Shown: positions 6,670 to 14,803, counted from the stretch's first letter. The stretch: DNA of 24,328 bases from Flavobacteriaceae bacterium (GCA_023700885.1 JAMPYA010000011.1:1-24328); one strand, 5' to 3'. Translations and numbers: made by a program. Notes: generated from the sequence alone by a model not told the origin.

Positions 6670-9600
6670 ATGAAAAAACAATTAATTTTACTTTTTGCAA
6701 CGCTCATGTTTTCAATTGTCTCTTTTGCACAAGTCACCACCGCTCAAATTAACGGAGTTATCAATGACGATGCAGAAATGGGTCTTTTTGGAGCTAATAT
6801 AGTTGCCGAACATTTACCAACAGGTTCTTCTTATGGAACCAATACTCTAGATAATGGTAGATATAACTTACCTAACTTAAGAGTTGGCGGACCTTACAAA
6901 ATTACAGTTAGTTTTGTAGGATTTGAAACTCAAACTATGGAAAATGTCTATTTAAATGTTGGAGACAAACTGAAATTAAACTTTTCACTAAAATCTGCAG
7001 CGACAGAATTAACTGCTATTGAAATTAAAGGAACAGCAGGTGGTATTTTTCAAAGTGATAGAACCGGTGCTTCTACAAACATCAGTAAAAATCAAATTAA
7101 AACAATGCCAACGATATCAAGATCTACGGCTGATTTAACAAGAATTACTCCTTCATCTGATGGTCTTTCATTTGGAGGTAGAAACAATCAATATAATAAC
7201 TTTACTTTAGATGGATCCATTTTTAACAATCCATTTGGTTTAGATGCAGCCACCCCAGGTGGTCAAACCAATGCACAACCAGTTTCTTTAGACGCTATTG
7301 ATCAAATTCAAGTTGATATTGCACCTTACGATGTTACAAAAGCAGGTTTTACAGGAGCTTCTGTAAATGCAGTAACTAAATCAGGTACCAATGAGTTTCA
7401 TGGTACCGCATTTGGATTTTATAGAAATCAAGATTTAACCGGAACCAAAGTAAAAGGGCAAGATGTTTATAAAGCAGATCTAAAACATTTACAAGCCGGA
7501 TTTAGTATTGGCGGACCTATAATTAAAGATAAATTATTCTTCTTTGCCAATGCAGAAATGGAAGACCGTTCTGATTTGGGTTCTAACTTTATAGCAAGAA
7601 GAAATAATGAACCTATTGAAGGTAGAGTTTCTCGTGTTGAAGCTGCTGATTTAGATTTAGTTTCTCAAACATTAAAAACTAGATTTGGTTATGATACAGG
7701 TGCTTATGAAAATTATATTCATGATACTAAAAACGTAAAAGCCTTGGTTAAATTAGATTGGAATATTAATGATGTTCATACATTATCTGCAACTTATAAC
7801 TTTTTAGATGCATCTCTAGATAAGCCTGCTCACCCAGAAGCTATAGGAAGAAGAGGTCCAGATCAAACTACTTTACAATTTGCTAATTCAGGCTATAAAA
7901 TCAATAATATATTAAATTCAGGAATTATAGAATTAAAATCTAATTTTAGCAATAAATACTCTAATAACTTACAAGCCGGAATTACTGTTTTTGCTGATTC
8001 AAGAGATCCGTTTTCAGCTCCATTCCCTGTGTTAAACATCAACAAAGATGGAAACAGATATATTGTGGCTGGTCATGAACCATTCTCTATCAACAATGTT
8101 TTAGATCAAAAAGTTTATCAAGTTACTGATAACTTCAATATTTATTCAGGAAACCACACCTATACTATTGGTACTTCATTTGAAAAATTTGAATTTGGTA
8201 ATTCATTTAATTTAGGAGTTAATGAGCCTTTTGGTGTTGATTATCCTGGTAGTACGTTTGGACCTGGTTTTGCAAGTGTTACAGATTTTGTAAACTTTGT
8301 AAATGCAGGAAGTATGGACGCAGTTGTACAACATGCTGAAGATTTGAATGCGGCCGGAGGTTTTCCTTTTTCGTATACTAATGTAGGACAATGGGCAGTT
8401 TATGTACAAGATGAATGGACTGTTAATGATAAGTTTACCTTAACATACGGCATCCGTATGGACAAGCCTCTGTATTTTGACACTTCTGATCAGGCTAAAG
8501 CAGTTCAAGATCGTGCATTTGATTATGATCCTACCATTACTTATTACGATGAAAACGGAAGAGGATTAACTTTTGATCATAGTCATATGCCAAGTGGAAC
8601 TCCTTTATTCTCACCAAGAGTTGGTTTTAATTACGATGTAAAAGGAGATAAAACTCAGCAATTTAGAGGTGGTACAGGTTTGTTCTCTGGTCGTTTTCCT
8701 TTTGTATGGATTGGAAACCAAGTATCGAGTCCAAATTGGTGGTTCTATCAAATGACTGCCTATGACTTTAAATTCCCACAAGTTTGGAGAACAAACTTAG
8801 GTTATGATCATAAATTAGATAATGGCTGGTCATATAGTACTGACGTAGTTTATACCAAAGATATTAATGCTATGATGGTAAGAAATTATGGGTTAAATAA
8901 ACCGACAGGTACGTTACAAGGTGCTGGCGGTGATAATCGACCAATTTATACTGCAAATGACTTAGCATACTTTAATCATCCAACACAAGGATGGTCAGCA
9001 CCCGTTAATGCTTATGTATTTACCAATAATGATAAAGGTTATACCTTTAATACTTCTTTCCAATTATTCAAAACGTGGAATAATAATGCTACAGCAAGTA
9101 TCGCTTACGATTATTTAGTAGCAAAAGATGCTAGTTCAATTCCGGCTGAAATTTCTTCTGATGCATATGAAAGAAACCCAGCTTTTGGAAATGTAAATCA
9201 AGCTGTTGAATCTCATTCACGTTTTGGTCATAATCACCGTTTTGTTGGATCATTTAATAAGAGATTTGATTATGGTAATGGTAAATATGCAACTTCAATT
9301 GGTATGTTTATGGAATATGTAAAAGGTGGTCGTTATAGTTATACCTATGCAGGTAACATCAACAATGATGGATCTGGATTAAATGATTTAATTTATATAC
9401 CGACTGCTAATCAAATAAACGCTATGGTATTTACCGGTACATCTGCTGAGCAAAGTGCTCAAAGAGTTGCTTTAGAAAACTTTATTCAACAAGATGATTA
9501 TTTAAATGGTCGTCGTGGTGAATATGCAGAGAAGTATGCTTCTACTTTACCTTGGAGATCTAATTGGGATATGAAAATATTACAAGATTTCTTTTTAAAC

Positions 9601-9837
9601 TCTGAAAAATCTAAGTCAATTCAGTTTAGTATCGATATTTTAAATGTTGGTAATTTATTAAATTCTGATTGGGGAGTGAGAAAAAATCCTACAAATACTC
9701 AGCCAATTGGTGTTACAGTAGATGGAGCTGGTTACCCAACCTATTCATTCGACACTAATTTAAAATCTACTTATACTAACGATTTTAGTTTGTTATCTAG
9801 ATGGCAAATGCAATTTGGTTTAAGATATATTTTCTAA
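6670..9837 (+). CDS. Oar-like TonB-dependent outer-membrane receptor
   Basis: A 1055-residue outer-membrane beta-barrel. The start at 6670 is chosen because it gives a clean signal peptide (MKKQLILLFATLMFSIVSFAQ, cleavage near 20-21). An in-frame TTG at 6610 would start inside the rplI terminator. After the signal comes a carboxypeptidase-regulatory-like domain (about 24-108; SFVGFETQ motif). The plug domain follows (about 130-240; TLDGSIFNNPFG, then VDIAPYDVTKAGFTGASVNAV, GTNEFHGTAFGF), and then a long aromatic-rich barrel. The protein ends LRYIF with the terminal phenylalanine recognised by the BAM machinery. This arrangement is that of Oar-type receptors of Bacteroidota and myxobacteria. 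The substrate is unknown: no SusD-like or siderophore gene is adjacent. It is transcribed alone, with its own terminator. Confidence 0.92.
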   Translation: MKKQLILLFATLMFSIVSFAQVTTAQINGVINDDAEMGLFGANIVAEHLPTGSSYGTNTLDNGRYNLPNLRVGGPYKITVSFVGFETQTMENVYLNVGDKLKLNFSLKSAATELTAIEIKGTAGGIFQSDRTGASTNISKNQIKTMPTISRSTADLTRITPSSDGLSFGGRNNQYNNFTLDGSIFNNPFGLDAATPGGQTNAQPVSLDAIDQIQVDIAPYDVTKAGFTGASVNAVTKSGTNEFHGTAFGFYRNQDLTGTKVKGQDVYKADLKHLQAGFSIGGPIIKDKLFFFANAEMEDRSDLGSNFIARRNNEPIEGRVSRVEAADLDLVSQTLKTRFGYDTGAYENYIHDTKNVKALVKLDWNINDVHTLSATYNFLDASLDKPAHPEAIGRRGPDQTTLQFANSGYKINNILNSGIIELKSNFSNKYSNNLQAGITVFADSRDPFSAPFPVLNINKDGNRYIVAGHEPFSINNVLDQKVYQVTDNFNIYSGNHTYTIGTSFEKFEFGNSFNLGVNEPFGVDYPGSTFGPGFASVTDFVNFVNAGSMDAVVQHAEDLNAAGGFPFSYTNVGQWAVYVQDEWTVNDKFTLTYGIRMDKPLYFDTSDQAKAVQDRAFDYDPTITYYDENGRGLTFDHSHMPSGTPLFSPRVGFNYDVKGDKTQQFRGGTGLFSGRFPFVWIGNQVSSPNWWFYQMTAYDFKFPQVWRTNLGYDHKLDNGWSYSTDVVYTKDINAMMVRNYGLNKPTGTLQGAGGDNRPIYTANDLAYFNHPTQGWSAPVNAYVFTNNDKGYTFNTSFQLFKTWNNNATASIAYDYLVAKDASSIPAEISSDAYERNPAFGNVNQAVESHSRFGHNHRFVGSFNKRFDYGNGKYATSIGMFMEYVKGGRYSYTYAGNINNDGSGLNDLIYIPTANQINAMVFTGTSAEQSAQRVALENFIQQDDYLNGRRGEYAEKYASTLPWRSNWDMKILQDFFLNSEKSKSIQFSIDILNVGNLLNSDWGVRKNPTNTQPIGVTVDGAGYPTYSFDTNLKSTYTNDFSLLSRWQMQFGLRYIF

Positions 9838-9858
9838 AATCTAAATTTACTACCTTTG

Positions 9859-9885
9859 AACCACGCCTTTTGGCGTGGTTTTTTT
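9859..9885 (+). terminator. intrinsic terminator after the TonB-dependent receptor
   Basis: AACCACGCC at 9859-9867 pairs with GGCGTGGTT at 9872-9880 around a TTTT loop; the T-run continues to 9885. It is a nine-base-pair perfect stem, 21 bases after the receptor's stop codon. Confidence 0.92.
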
Positions 9886-9889
9886 ATTT

Positions 9890-9914
9890 GGTGATTGAGC
9901 GGAGTCGAAATCAC
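9890..9914 (+). repeat. dispersed hairpin repeat, copy 1
   Basis: GTGATT at 9891-9896 pairs with AATCAC at 9909-9914 around the twelve-base loop GAGCGGAGTCGA. The loop can form a further CG/CG mini-stem. Bases 9890-9913 align with the reverse complement of 23190-23213 at 21 of 24 positions. It follows the receptor terminator by five bases. The G+C-rich loop stands out from the surroundings. Confidence 0.75.
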
Positions 9915-10090
9915 TAAATAGTGAAGTTTAACAAATTTTCATATAATAACAATTTAAAATCTTATACAATAATTTCAGAGATGTTTCTTCCTATAAATCG
10001 GAATCAACATGACAAGCTAAAACGAAGTGTGAAAAACGAACAATTTTATAGTTTTATTAAATTGCAAACATTATTAACAATACAGATAAT

Positions 10091-10114
10091 TTTCAATCTT
10101 TCAATCGTTCAATT
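10091..10114 (+). repeat. octamer tandem repeats before the 10128 gene
   Basis: Three consecutive eight-base units, TTTCAATC, TTTCAATC and GTTCAATT, end 13 bases before the start codon. A similar run, CTTTCAAA-based, precedes the SPFH gene at 23299. Confidence 0.65.
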
Positions 10115-10127
10115 TTTTTAATCTTTT

Positions 10128-10598
10128 ATGAAATATACACTTTTAACAAAAGAACAATTCGAACATTTACATCATGAATTTGCGGTTTTTTTAGCATCAC
10201 AACAAATAGATGGAAAAGAATGGGAAAAAATAAAAGCTGAAAAACCCAAAGTTGCTTTAGAAGAAATGCAATTATTTAGCGAAGTGGTATGGGAAGATGT
10301 ATTGTCTAAAGTGCATTATTTAGAACATTTTTCTAATCAACATCTCAATTTATTTAAGTGTGAAGCACATAAAATATATAGAATTTACATCAAAATAAAT
10401 TATGCTGAAATTGATGTAACAACAAATCAAGGTTTAGATTGGATAATCAACCATCTAAAAGATGAGAAAGTTGAAATTTTTAGTGGTTCAAAAGTTTATG
10501 AATCAGAAAGAAATGAAGAAATTTTTAAATTGATTGAAAAGGGTAGTGTTATTACAAACGGTAAATTATATGATATTATTAACCAATTAATTGCTTAA
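10128..10598 (+). CDS. conserved hypothetical protein, DUF6495-like
   Basis: A soluble, acidic 156-residue protein without signal peptide or membrane segment. It matches my recollection of a small family restricted to Bacteroidota (DUF6495). Its visible features are a helical amino half with KEQFEHLHHEFAVFLASQ and GKEWEKIKAEKP, then EVVWEDVLSKVHYLEHFS, a beta-rich middle, and the tail SERNEEIFKLIEKGSVITNGKLYD. No catalytic motif is evident and the function is unknown. The last 20 bases overlap the 3' end of the sirtuin gene on the other strand, so the two messages are complementary at their ends. The family assignment is from memory and moderately sure; that it is a real gene is well supported by frame length and composition. 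Confidence 0.75.
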   Translation: MKYTLLTKEQFEHLHHEFAVFLASQQIDGKEWEKIKAEKPKVALEEMQLFSEVVWEDVLSKVHYLEHFSNQHLNLFKCEAHKIYRIYIKINYAEIDVTTNQGLDWIINHLKDEKVEIFSGSKVYESERNEEIFKLIEKGSVITNGKLYDIINQLIA

Positions 10599-11262
10599 CT
10601 ATTTTAGGAACTCCAATACTTGCCTTTTCTGCCAAAACCGTTAAATTTTTAAACTGATTTTCTTGAATTGCCGGTTTTGGATCAATAAAATATTTAAGAA
10701 TATTACTGCTTGCATATCGTATTAAATTAGCAGCTGGATACACCTGCATTGAAGTTCCTATAATCATTAATATATCGGCCTGAGTAGTTATATGTATTGC
10801 TTTGTCTAGTAAAGGAACCATTTCTCCGAACCAAACAATATGTGGTCTTAATTGCGTTTTTTTATCACATAAATCACCTATATTAAGATCACTTTTACAA
10901 TGATATATTAAGTTTTCATCAATAGAACTTCTTGATTTTAAAAGTTCTCCATGTAAATGGATGATATTTGAACTACCAGCTCTTTCATGTAAATCGTCAA
11001 CGTTTTGAGTAATGATTGTTACCTCATAAAACTGTTCTAATGAAGCTAGTGCCAAATGTGCCGGATTTGGATTAACTTCTAATAATTGCTTTCTACGCTG
11101 ATTATAAAAATCGAGCACCAAAGCTTTGTTTTTATACCAAGCTTCTGGAGTAGCTACTTCATAAACGTCATGTCCTTCCCATAAGCCATCAGCATCTCTA
11201 AAAGTTTTGAGTCCACTTTCAGCACTGATTCCTGCACCGGTTAGTACAACAATCTTCTTCAT
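10579..11262 (-). CDS. Sir2 family NAD-dependent protein deacylase (class III sirtuin)
   Basis: A 227-residue sirtuin that removes acyl groups from lysines using NAD+. Visible motifs are GAGIS at 9-13 with SGLKTFR after it, QNVDD at 86-90, and HLHGE with the catalytic His104. Y53 and R56 (FYNQR) match the Tyr/Arg pair that in SIRT5 and CobB reads negatively charged acyl groups, so desuccinylase-type activity is likely. The small zinc module is degenerate: of the usual four cysteines only C122 and C132 remain (HCKSD, LCDKK). It is the last gene of the porX operon; its ATG overlaps the previous stop (ATGA), and its 3' end overlaps the convergent gene by 20 bases. Confidence 0.9.
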   Translation of the reverse strand: MKKIVVLTGAGISAESGLKTFRDADGLWEGHDVYEVATPEAWYKNKALVLDFYNQRRKQLLEVNPNPAHLALASLEQFYEVTIITQNVDDLHERAGSSNIIHLHGELLKSRSSIDENLIYHCKSDLNIGDLCDKKTQLRPHIVWFGEMVPLLDKAIHITTQADILMIIGTSMQVYPAANLIRYASSNILKYFIDPKPAIQENQFKNLTVLAEKASIGVPKIVKQLIG

Positions 11263-11633
11263 TTAATTTTTGTAATTTTTTTGATAGTAGCTATAGAGTC
11301 ACAATTTTCAATTATAAGTGTTAATTGCTTTTCTTTAAAAGAAGTATCAATCCAATAAGTTTTACATGGTTCAGTATTTATATTGCTTTTTTCGAAATCT
11401 ACCTTGCCATTTTTAATCAAATTTAAAAGTGTTAAATCATCAATTTGATGACCGATTAAAAATAATTTGGTAGGAATAGATTTTGTAATTGTTTTTGATT
11501 GAATGTTTTTGATGACTCTAGCATTAGGTAAATAGTCAAATGAAGCATCTTTTTTCATCCAAATAAAAAAAACTACCATTGCACCAACAGCAAATCCAAA
11601 TCCATATAAAAAAAATCTTTTTTTTAAATCCAT
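11259..11633 (-). CDS. small membrane-anchored protein, DUF4258-like
   Basis: A 124-residue protein with a positively charged amino end (MDLKKRF) and one transmembrane segment (about 8-25, FFLYGFGFAVGAMVVFFIW). A roughly 95-residue soluble part follows, which by the positive-inside rule should face the periplasm. The soluble part contains YLPNARVIKNI, GKVDFEKSNINTEPCKTYWI and LIIENCDSIATI, a pattern I recall from flavobacterial proteins annotated as DUF4258. Two cysteines could pair. Function is unknown. It sits between the alanine-dehydrogenase-like gene (5-base gap) and the sirtuin (4-base overlap), so it is tightly bound into the operon. Confidence 0.7.
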   Translation of the reverse strand: MDLKKRFFLYGFGFAVGAMVVFFIWMKKDASFDYLPNARVIKNIQSKTITKSIPTKLFLIGHQIDDLTLLNLIKNGKVDFEKSNINTEPCKTYWIDTSFKEKQLTLIIENCDSIATIKKITKIK

Positions 11634-11638
11634 GAGTT

Positions 11639-12838
11639 TTATAAAATTAATAGATTGATATCTCTAAATGGTAAATTAAACCAATCTGCAACAGATTTAT
11701 TGGTCAGAATTCCATGATAAAAATACATTCCTTTTCTTAAACTTAAGTCAAATTTAAGTGCGTTTTCAAATCCACCTTCTTCTGCAATATTAAGTAAATA
11801 TGGGCTAAAAATATTGCTGATAGAAAGCGATGCTGTTTTAGCATATCTTGAAGGAATATTAGGTACGCAGTAATGAATTACTCCGTGTTTGGTATAAGTT
11901 GATTCGCTATGAGAAGTTAAATCAGAAGTTTCAAAACAGCCTCCGCGGTCTATACTTACATCAACAATAATTGCTCCGTCTTTCATTCCTTTTACCATTT
12001 CTTCTGTAACTAAAATTGGAGATCTTGTTTTTCCTCTAACAGCACCAATAGCCACATCGCAGCGTTTTAAAGCTTTTGCAAGTGTTTTTGGTTGTATTGT
12101 TGAGGTGTAAATTAATGAACCTGAAGTGTGTTGTAAATGTCTTAACTTTGTAATAGAATTATCAAATATTTTAACGGTTGCGCCTAATCCGAGAGCACTT
12201 CTTGCTGCAAATTCACCTACAGTTCCTGCTCCTAAAATAACGACATCTGTTGGCGGAACTCCACCAATATTTCCTAATAATAGACCATTTCCTTGGTGAA
12301 CATTGCTCATGAGTTCTGCAGCTATTAAAATTGATGCAATTCCTGCAATTTCACTTAATGATTTTACAACCGGATATTGATTGTGCTCATCGCGAATAAA
12401 ATCAAAAGCTACAGCTGTGATTTTTTTGGCCGCAATTGCTTCAAAATAGGCAACAGATTGAGTTTTAAGCTGAAGTGTAGAGAATAAAATACTTTGTGGT
12501 TTCATTAATGCAATTTCTTCTAAAGTAGGAGGTGCAACTTTTAAAACGATATTACAATTAAAAACTTTTTTTTGATCATAAGTAATTTTAGCACCTGCAT
12601 TAGCATATTCTTGATCTGAAAAATTAGCCCCAATTCCGGCACCTGACTCAATAACAATTCTATGTCCTTGATTACAAAGGGCGTTTACAGCATCTGGTGT
12701 AAGACAAATTCTCTTTTCTTGTAAAAAAACTTCTTTCGGAATACCGATAAATAATTCGCCTTTTTGCTTTTGTATCTCAAGTTTTTCTTCTTGAGGCATT
12801 AATTCGCTTTTACTGAATGGAGAAATAGTACTACCCAT
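11639..12838 (-). CDS. alanine dehydrogenase-like protein
   Basis: A 399-residue member of the alanine dehydrogenase / transhydrogenase-alpha family. By family it oxidises alanine to pyruvate and ammonia with NAD+. Residues 32-51 carry the substrate arginine (R43 in EKRICLTP), and K100 in VLKVAPP matches the family's catalytic lysine. The NAD fold has GAGTVGEFAARSALGLGATV, and VDVSIDRGG holds the conserved Asp. The catalytic histidine of Bacillus/Mycobacterium enzymes (LHLA motif) is replaced by glutamine (LQLK, Q123). A 30-residue N-terminal extension is present. Start choice: this ATG overlaps the tsaE stop by 8 bases; Met14 (12799) is an alternative. True alanine dehydrogenase activity is therefore not certain. 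Confidence 0.8.
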   Translation of the reverse strand: MGSTISPFSKSELMPQEEKLEIQKQKGELFIGIPKEVFLQEKRICLTPDAVNALCNQGHRIVIESGAGIGANFSDQEYANAGAKITYDQKKVFNCNIVLKVAPPTLEEIALMKPQSILFSTLQLKTQSVAYFEAIAAKKITAVAFDFIRDEHNQYPVVKSLSEIAGIASILIAAELMSNVHQGNGLLLGNIGGVPPTDVVILGAGTVGEFAARSALGLGATVKIFDNSITKLRHLQHTSGSLIYTSTIQPKTLAKALKRCDVAIGAVRGKTRSPILVTEEMVKGMKDGAIIVDVSIDRGGCFETSDLTSHSESTYTKHGVIHYCVPNIPSRYAKTASLSISNIFSPYLLNIAEEGGFENALKFDLSLRKGMYFYHGILTNKSVADWFNLPFRDINLLIL

Positions 12839-13247
12839 GATTTATAATTTCAATAGTTCGTTCTTGATCGTTGATTACTTCAATGAAAACTTCATCAAAC
12901 TTTAAAGGTAGTAAATTTTTCACTTTATTAGGCCATTCAATAAAGCACCAAGTTCCACTGTCAAAATATTCTTCAATTCCTATATCCATTGCTTCAGTCT
13001 CATTATTGATTCGATAAAAATCAAAATGAAAAACCAATAAATTGTTATCTGCTTGATATTGATTTACTAAAGAAAAAGTTGGTGAACTGGTAACATCATT
13101 AATCCCTAAAGATTTTACTAATTCTTTTATCAAGGTAGTTTTTCCTGCACCCATCTCGCCTTTAAAAGTGATAATTTTACTTTTAGAATTTTCTATGATG
13201 GTTTTGGCTATTAGAGGCAAATCATTTTTATGATATCTTATTTTCAT
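12831..13247 (-). CDS. tsaE: tRNA t6A biosynthesis ATPase TsaE
   Basis: A 138-residue P-loop ATPase that works with TsaB and TsaD to attach threonylcarbamoyl to A37 of ANN-decoding tRNAs. Walker A is GEMGAGKTTLIKE (residues 30-42). It is followed by the family motif TSSPTFSLVNQY and then FHFDFYRI, with GIEEYFDSGTWCFIEWP near the end. The frame stays open 11 codons further upstream, but the extra residues (MCYICSKINLL) are foreign to the family and would overlap the porX gene. I therefore place the start at 13247 (MKIRYHKN), 8 bases after the porX stop. Its stop overlaps the next gene's start within ATGGGTAG, which suggests translational coupling. Confidence 0.93.
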   Translation of the reverse strand: MKIRYHKNDLPLIAKTIIENSKSKIITFKGEMGAGKTTLIKELVKSLGINDVTSSPTFSLVNQYQADNNLLVFHFDFYRINNETEAMDIGIEEYFDSGTWCFIEWPNKVKNLLPLKFDEVFIEVINDQERTIEIINHG

Positions 13248-13255
13248 CAACAAAT

Positions 13256-14803
13256 TTATTTTGGAGCAAATATAACACAAGGAATAATCATTTCCTCTAA
13301 TGAAATTCCTCCATGTTGATAGGAGTTTTTATAGTAGTTTACGTAATGATGATAATTATTTGGATACGCAAAAAATAAATTTTCTTTTGCAAAAATGAAA
13401 GAACTACTCATAGAAATTGAAGGTAATAAAATATCTTTTGGATTTTTCTCTACATATACATCATGAGCGTCATAGGATAAACTTCTGCCTGTTTTATATC
13501 TCAGATTAGCACTAATTTCTTTATCACCAATAACTTTTGTAGGGTTTTTACAGTTAATCGTTCCGTGATCTGTAGTAATAATTAACTTCATGCCCAGTTG
13601 CTGTGCCTTTTGAATGATTTCTAAAAGAGGTGAATTATTAAACCAACTTAGTGTTAAAGATCGATACGCTTTATCATCTCCGGCTAATTCTTTGATAACA
13701 TCCATTTCAGTTTTAGCATGTGAAATCATATCTACAAAATTATAAACGATAACAGTTAAATCATTTTCTTTATAAGATTTAAAATTGTCTGCAATTTGCT
13801 TTCCAGATTTTAAGTTAGTGATTTTTATAAAATCGTACTTTATTTTGAGACCATTACGTTTAAGGTTTTCAGTTAAAAATTGATCTTCATATAAATTTTT
13901 TAATCCTTCATCTGGATCATTTTTCCAATATTGTGGATATTTTTTTTCCATTTCCAAAGGCATCATACCAGAAAATAAAGCATTTCTAGCATATTGAGTA
14001 GCTGTAGGTAAAATGCTGTAATACATCAATTCTTCTTCTGTTTTATAAAACTGGTTGATGATAGGTTCTATAATTCGAAATTGATCGTATCTTAAATTAT
14101 CAATAACTATTAATAGAGTGTTTGATTCTTTTTTGATGATAGGAAATACTACTTCTTTTAATAAATTATGGGATAAAATAGGCTTTTCAGTACTAGTTAA
14201 CCAATCTTTATAACGTTTTTTAATAAACTTAAAAAAGTGACTGTTAGCTTCTTGTTTCTGACTTTCAAGAATTTCTACCATAGATGAATCTGTAATATTT
14301 TCTAAGGCCAACTCCCAATAAACTAATTTTTTATAAAGATTAGCCCAGTCTTCATAAGTATTGACCATTGATAATTCCAGCGCAATTTTTCTAAATTCTT
14401 TTTGGTAATTTATAGTTGTTTTTTCTGAAATAAGTCTGGAATGATCTAAAGTTTTTTTAAGAGCCAATAAAATTTGATTTGGATTAACCGGTTTAATTAA
14501 AAAATCGGCTATTTTAGAACCTATAGCTTCTTCCATAATATACTCTTCCTCACTTTTAGTAATCATAATAACAGGAAGATTGGGCTTTTTTTCTTTTAAT
14601 TCTGTAAGTGTTTCCAATCCACTTAAACCGGGCATATTTTCATCTAAAAAAACAACATCAAAATCTTTTTCGTCAATAAGCTCAACAGCATCAGTTCCAT
14701 TAGAACAAGTAGTTACTTTATATTGTTTTTGTTCTAAAAATAAGATGTGCGGCTTAAGTAAATCTATCTCATCATCAATCCAAAGTATTTGTATGTCTCT
14801 CAT
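13256..14803 (-). CDS. porX: T9SS regulator PorX: response regulator with PglZ phosphatase-like domain
   Basis: A 515-residue cytoplasmic protein with a receiver domain (1-120) and a long C-terminal PglZ domain of the alkaline-phosphatase superfamily. Receiver residues are complete: acidic pair D10/D11, phospho-acceptor D54 (VFLDENMPG), T82 and K104 (LIKP). In the PglZ part, LLIVIDNLRYD (from about 231) supplies a metal-binding Asp. LPTATQYARNALFSGMMP holds the putative nucleophilic threonine (T267 or T269), and IITTDHGTINC supplies the Asp-His pair. Architecture and length match PorX of Porphyromonas gingivalis, which pairs with the sensor PorY and controls type IX secretion gene expression. 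It begins a five-gene operon and diverges from the HD gene. The sensor gene is not in this window. Confidence 0.92.
   Translation of the reverse strand: MRDIQILWIDDEIDLLKPHILFLEQKQYKVTTCSNGTDAVELIDEKDFDVVFLDENMPGLSGLETLTELKEKKPNLPVIMITKSEEEYIMEEAIGSKIADFLIKPVNPNQILLALKKTLDHSRLISEKTTINYQKEFRKIALELSMVNTYEDWANLYKKLVYWELALENITDSSMVEILESQKQEANSHFFKFIKKRYKDWLTSTEKPILSHNLLKEVVFPIIKKESNTLLIVIDNLRYDQFRIIEPIINQFYKTEEELMYYSILPTATQYARNALFSGMMPLEMEKKYPQYWKNDPDEGLKNLYEDQFLTENLKRNGLKIKYDFIKITNLKSGKQIADNFKSYKENDLTVIVYNFVDMISHAKTEMDVIKELAGDDKAYRSLTLSWFNNSPLLEIIQKAQQLGMKLIITTDHGTINCKNPTKVIGDKEISANLRYKTGRSLSYDAHDVYVEKNPKDILLPSISMSSSFIFAKENLFFAYPNNYHHYVNYYKNSYQHGGISLEEMIIPCVIFAPK

Larger units (their letters stand above)
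9886..10127. other. intergenic spacer between receptor terminator and the 10128 gene
   Basis: This 242-base gap starts with a dispersed hairpin repeat and ends with octamer tandem repeats, both listed separately. An open frame of 66 codons from a GTG at 9921 has no recognisable domain, a composition like random AT-rich DNA, and runs through the octamer repeat; I do not call it a gene. No clear promoter for the next gene is visible. Confidence 0.6.

Noticed and set aside
8212..8409. Open frame antisense to the TonB-dependent receptor
   Set aside because: It mirrors a strongly conserved coding region and its translation has no recognisable feature. Similar antisense frames in lpxD, lpxC, sucD, fabG and the THUMP gene were discarded for the same reason.
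9921..10121. 66-codon open frame from a GTG in the spacer before the 10128 gene
   Set aside because: No domain, no start context, random-like AT-rich composition and it runs through octamer repeats; chance frames of this length are common at this base composition.
13248..13280. Longer tsaE start overlapping porX
   Set aside because: The extra residues are not typical of TsaE and the internal Met gives the normal N-terminus and length.
13256..14803. PglZ domain as evidence for a BREX or other phage-defence system
   Set aside because: The PglZ domain is fused to a complete receiver domain with PorX length and motifs, and no BREX partner genes are present.
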